From contig NZ_JACVXD010000003.1 of the NCBI RefSeq assembly GCF_014596975.1, positions 1-64,000 on the forward strand: a stretch of DNA of 64,000 bases. Direction: 5' to 3'. This DNA is from Aestuariibaculum marinum (GTDB taxonomy: Bacteria; Bacteroidota; Bacteroidia; Flavobacteriales; Flavobacteriaceae). The position numbers were made by a program, and so were the translations under genes. Below are positions 61,386 through 64,000 of the stretch, piece by piece; the stretch's first letter is position 1; each line of letters begins with the position of its first letter. Under the pieces are notes generated by a model. It was given only the letters and a program-made list of their open reading frames with translations, had not been told where the DNA came from and did not search any database.

Positions 61386-62359
61386 TAAAATCTTATTTTA
61401 AAGATCTGGAAATGAATCATAAAAGTTTCGCGGAAAGATTTTGGAAAAAAAAGAGACGATTTACCCCTGAATATATTTATTGGAAATTTCGCGGGGAAGA
61501 GCATTCAAAATTAGATTCGTTTTTAATAGCAGAAAATGAAGGAAAGGTTATTGGTCAATTTGGAATAATTCCTTGTCTTTTAAACGTAGAAGATAAAGTT
61601 TATGATGCACAATGGGCTTGCGATTTAATGGTAGAGACAACTTTTCGGGGACAAGGCGTAGCCTCTAAATTGTATGAAGCTGCTCATGAAAAGGCATCAG
61701 TTACAATTGGTAGTGATCCTAGTTTTGCAGCAAGTAAATCTATGCTTAATAATGGTTATGTATCAATTTCCGGACCTAGGAAATTTGTATTTCCAATAAA
61801 AATAGGAGAAGTTTTAAAGTTAAAAGAAATAGACAATGGTTTCCTAAATTTCATTTATAATCCTTTTCTCTATTTAATTAGGTGTTTTTCAAAAGAAGGG
61901 TTTAATAGAGTTGATAATAAGGAGTATGTAAATTTGATAAAAAGAGATTCTAATACATTTATTTATTGCGTTTATGATCAATCTTTTTTAGATTGGAGAT
62001 TTAGCTCTTTTAAATCTTACTATAAGGGTATAGAATGTTATGTTAAAAATGAGAATACTTATTTTTCAGGTTATATTAATGGTCGTATTTACTATATAAC
62101 AGATTTTAACTGTAGTAATGTTAGGTGTTTTTTTGAAATAATTCATTTTATCTATTCTAAACATAAAGCATCACCTATTTTGAGAGTTAAGTTTTTTTCT
62201 AATAATTGGAAACTTTCGCAAATATTACCTTTTTTTGGATTTGTAAGATTTCGTACATTAACACAAGTTGTTTTGTATACCACAAATCAAACTATTAAGA
62301 AGGCGTTAAAGGGAAAAAAGTTTTATTACACACTTTTAGATTCAGACGAAAATATTTAA
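61376..62359 (+). CDS. GNAT-family acyltransferase
   Basis: This 327-residue enzyme has a GNAT motif A in its first half, 'DLMVETTFRGQGVASKLYEA', which binds the pyrophosphate of acetyl-CoA. It is preceded by 'FTPEYIYWKFRGEEHSKLD' as in GNATs that act on sugars or aminoacyl groups. The C-terminal 170 residues are of unknown fold. It probably acetylates an amino-sugar of the polymer, an inference from locus context. The start overlaps the GT2 gene by ten bases. Confidence 0.82.
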   Translation: MVVIKSYFKDLEMNHKSFAERFWKKKRRFTPEYIYWKFRGEEHSKLDSFLIAENEGKVIGQFGIIPCLLNVEDKVYDAQWACDLMVETTFRGQGVASKLYEAAHEKASVTIGSDPSFAASKSMLNNGYVSISGPRKFVFPIKIGEVLKLKEIDNGFLNFIYNPFLYLIRCFSKEGFNRVDNKEYVNLIKRDSNTFIYCVYDQSFLDWRFSSFKSYYKGIECYVKNENTYFSGYINGRIYYITDFNCSNVRCFFEIIHFIYSKHKASPILRVKFFSNNWKLSQILPFFGFVRFRTLTQVVLYTTNQTIKKALKGKKFYYTLLDSDENI

Positions 62360-62365
62360 TAAGGC

Positions 62366-63184
62366 GTGAAGAAAAAGATTGTATTAATTTGGGATTTTGA
62401 TGGACCTGTAGGGCAGGTAAATTCGACATATCCTTATAATTATAATTTTTCGAATTTAGAATCTGAAATTAATAATGTTAAGTGGCTTTTATCTGAATTA
62501 AAGGATAGAAAAATAAAATGTTGTTTCGCTATTACTGGTTTTTGCGCTGAAAAGGGCGTCTATCCTTATAGTTTTCCTGAACTAATAAAAAGTATATCTA
62601 ATGAAGGGCATGAAGTAGCTTCGCATAGTTGGAAACATGAATGGATACCATTATTTAAGGAAGATCAAATTGACAAAAGCTTGAGAAGGAGCAAAAAAAT
62701 ATTGGAGGATACTATTGCGGAAAACCAGAACGTACTAGGATTTGTTCCGCCGCATAACCGACCTATGACTTGGATAAAACGAGGCGCATATAGTTTAGGA
62801 GATAGAGGGTTGTTTCCATTTTTTAAAATGGGAGACACAGGGCAGCTAATTAAATTACTGGAGAAAAACAAATATCGATGGGTTAGAGTCTCTTATAAAA
62901 ATAGGTTTAGGATAAAGTATTTAAAAGAAAAAAATATTACAGGAAGGGTTTTAAACTACAAAGGCTTTTTAGTTTTGGAAAATCACTACCCAGGTTTTGA
63001 TCAGAAAGTAATAGATCATATTTTATCAACAAATCATGAAACATACACAATTAGCGCACATCCTTACATGTTATCATTGAAAAATAAGATAGAATCTAAA
63101 GATAATTTTATGAATTTCATGGATGTATTAGGCGCTTCAGGACAATTAATAGAGTTTGTAACGCCGTCGGATTTAATTAGATGA
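62366..63184 (+). CDS. polysaccharide deacetylase-like protein (NodB-homology)
   Basis: This 272-residue protein starts at a GTG six bases after the GNAT stop. The NodB motif 1 is changed: 'WDFDGPVG' replaces TFDDG, so one of the two aspartates is missing. Motif 2 'SHSWKHEW' keeps both metal-binding histidines and 'FVPPHNRP' corresponds to motif 3. A weak or altered deacetylase is likely. It removes acetyl groups from amino-sugars in related loci, the opposite of the adjacent GNAT gene. It overlaps the final gene by four bases. Confidence 0.8.
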   Translation: MKKKIVLIWDFDGPVGQVNSTYPYNYNFSNLESEINNVKWLLSELKDRKIKCCFAITGFCAEKGVYPYSFPELIKSISNEGHEVASHSWKHEWIPLFKEDQIDKSLRRSKKILEDTIAENQNVLGFVPPHNRPMTWIKRGAYSLGDRGLFPFFKMGDTGQLIKLLEKNKYRWVRVSYKNRFRIKYLKEKNITGRVLNYKGFLVLENHYPGFDQKVIDHILSTNHETYTISAHPYMLSLKNKIESKDNFMNFMDVLGASGQLIEFVTPSDLIR

Positions 63185-64000
63185 AAAGTATCCTTTTAGT
63201 CACTTCAGAGTTTCCACCGCAGCCTGGCGGAATAGGTGTGCATGCCTTGAACCTTGCCCAAGCCTTGGTTAATGAAGGGTGTAAAATAACGGTGGTTACC
63301 GATGAGCGATCGGAGACGGGAGAGGAAGAAATGAAGTTTGATAAAACTTTAGTATTTACCGTACACAGAATAAAGAAGCAGTCTATACGAACGGTAATGT
63401 ATATAAACAGAGTGGTTAAGGTTTTTGAGTTAATGAAATCTGTAAATGCCGTTATTGCTTCTGGTAAATTTTCATTGTGGAATGTTGCTTTTTGTAACTT
63501 GTTTAAAAACCGGTTTAGCCTGGCTGTGGTTCATGGTACTGAAGTTAATTTACCTTCGCGGGTATCAAAAAAACGGGTATTTCAGGCATTAAAACAATTT
63601 GATAAGGTGGTTGCGGTTTCAAATTTTACGAAGCAATTAATGGATTCATTAAATATTGATGTAAAGGTTATTCCAAACGGTATAGTTTTGCAGGAGTGGC
63701 AGAATGTAAAAAGTAATACAACCAGATTAAAGGGTTTTCCTAAACTAATAACAGTAGGCCGAATTAGTGATAGAAAAGGGCAAAAGAATGTGGTAAGCAT
63801 ATTGCCTGAACTTTTAAAAACTTTTCCAGATTTACATTATCATTGTGTAGGCATTGATGACAACACAAATGGGATTAAGGGATTGGTAGCGAAACTAGAA
63901 ATGAATAATCATGTAACTTTTCATGGTGTTTTGGAGCAGAGCCTATTACAAAGTTATCTGAGTGAAAGCGATATTTTTATTATGCTTAGTCAAAACGGTT
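63181..64000 (+). CDS. family 4 glycosyltransferase (cut by the window edge)
   Basis: The gene starts with ATG overlapping the previous TGA stop and runs open to the last base, giving 273 residues so far. The N-terminal part has 'LLVTSEFPPQPGGIGVHALN', a PimA-like acceptor-domain start. 'VVHGTEVN', 'VKVIPNGI' and 'LITVGRISDRKGQKNVVSIL' mark the donor domain. The EGxxxE region falls just beyond the edge ('DIFIMLSQNG'). It belongs to the same gene train. Confidence 0.88.
   Translation, partial: MKSILLVTSEFPPQPGGIGVHALNLAQALVNEGCKITVVTDERSETGEEEMKFDKTLVFTVHRIKKQSIRTVMYINRVVKVFELMKSVNAVIASGKFSLWNVAFCNLFKNRFSLAVVHGTEVNLPSRVSKKRVFQALKQFDKVVAVSNFTKQLMDSLNIDVKVIPNGIVLQEWQNVKSNTTRLKGFPKLITVGRISDRKGQKNVVSILPELLKTFPDLHYHCVGIDDNTNGIKGLVAKLEMNNHVTFHGVLEQSLLQSYLSESDIFIMLSQNG

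Overview
The window reads as a chromosome segment of a low-GC Bacteroidota, most likely a marine member of the Flavobacteriaceae. The evidence is the gene set (a TonB-dependent receptor with a carboxypeptidase-like N-terminal domain, an rpmB-rpmG-DUF4295-ftsY-rimO run, a 73-residue DUF2795 protein, a SecA with a Bacteroidota-type tail), promoters of the TAnnTTTG type, and the near absence of Shine-Dalgarno sequences. Assignment below family level is not possible from the sequence alone.

Positions 1 to about 34.2 kb are a mosaic of short housekeeping operons on both strands. Minus strand: an ABC exporter whose permease is fused to an M1 metallopeptidase, htpG, a secreted S9 peptidase, a TonB-dependent receptor, a sodium:solute symporter, secA, a DUF2795 protein, a cobalamin adenosyltransferase, a methyltransferase and an ABC-F protein. 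Plus strand: a FabH-type ketosynthase, a CoA-binding protein, recR, a glycosyltransferase, a 2-oxoacid dehydrogenase E2, an exonuclease, a fumarylacetoacetate hydrolase-like protein, an Hpt protein, cinA, rpmB, rpmG, DUF4295, ftsY, an AHSA1-like protein, rimO and an M23 peptidase. Several units end in clear intrinsic terminators.

From 34.3 kb to the right edge every gene is on the plus strand and the region is a surface-polysaccharide locus. It starts with a Wza-like export lipoprotein and a Wzc-like tyrosine autokinase, then cysQ and cysC (PAP removal and PAPS synthesis), then a Wzm/Wzt-type ABC exporter, and then a long train of mostly overlapping genes. The train holds about eleven recognisable glycosyltransferases (GT2, GT4, exostosin/GT47-like, GT92-like), two further glycosyltransferase-like proteins of uncertain family, four sulfotransferases, a WbsX-family protein, an asparagine-synthase-like protein, a GNAT acetyltransferase and a NodB-type deacetylase. 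The last gene, a GT4 enzyme, is cut by the window edge. Together they predict an exported, sulfated and otherwise decorated polysaccharide, with PAPS supply and PAP clearance encoded beside the sulfotransferases.

The locus is punctuated by palindromic repeats of a REP-like family at 32.3, 37.6, 39.7-40.2, 41.2, 53.6 and 54.1 kb. These include a perfect-period 35-bp tandem array (nine units) between the two exporter genes, two MITE-like units near 39.2-39.7 kb, and a GIY-YIG nuclease gene bracketed by direct repeats. An AT-rich block from about 42.3 to 51.4 kb, whose left edge falls inside the Wzt gene, suggests a horizontally exchanged cassette. I saw no rRNA, tRNA, CRISPR array or complete insertion sequence.
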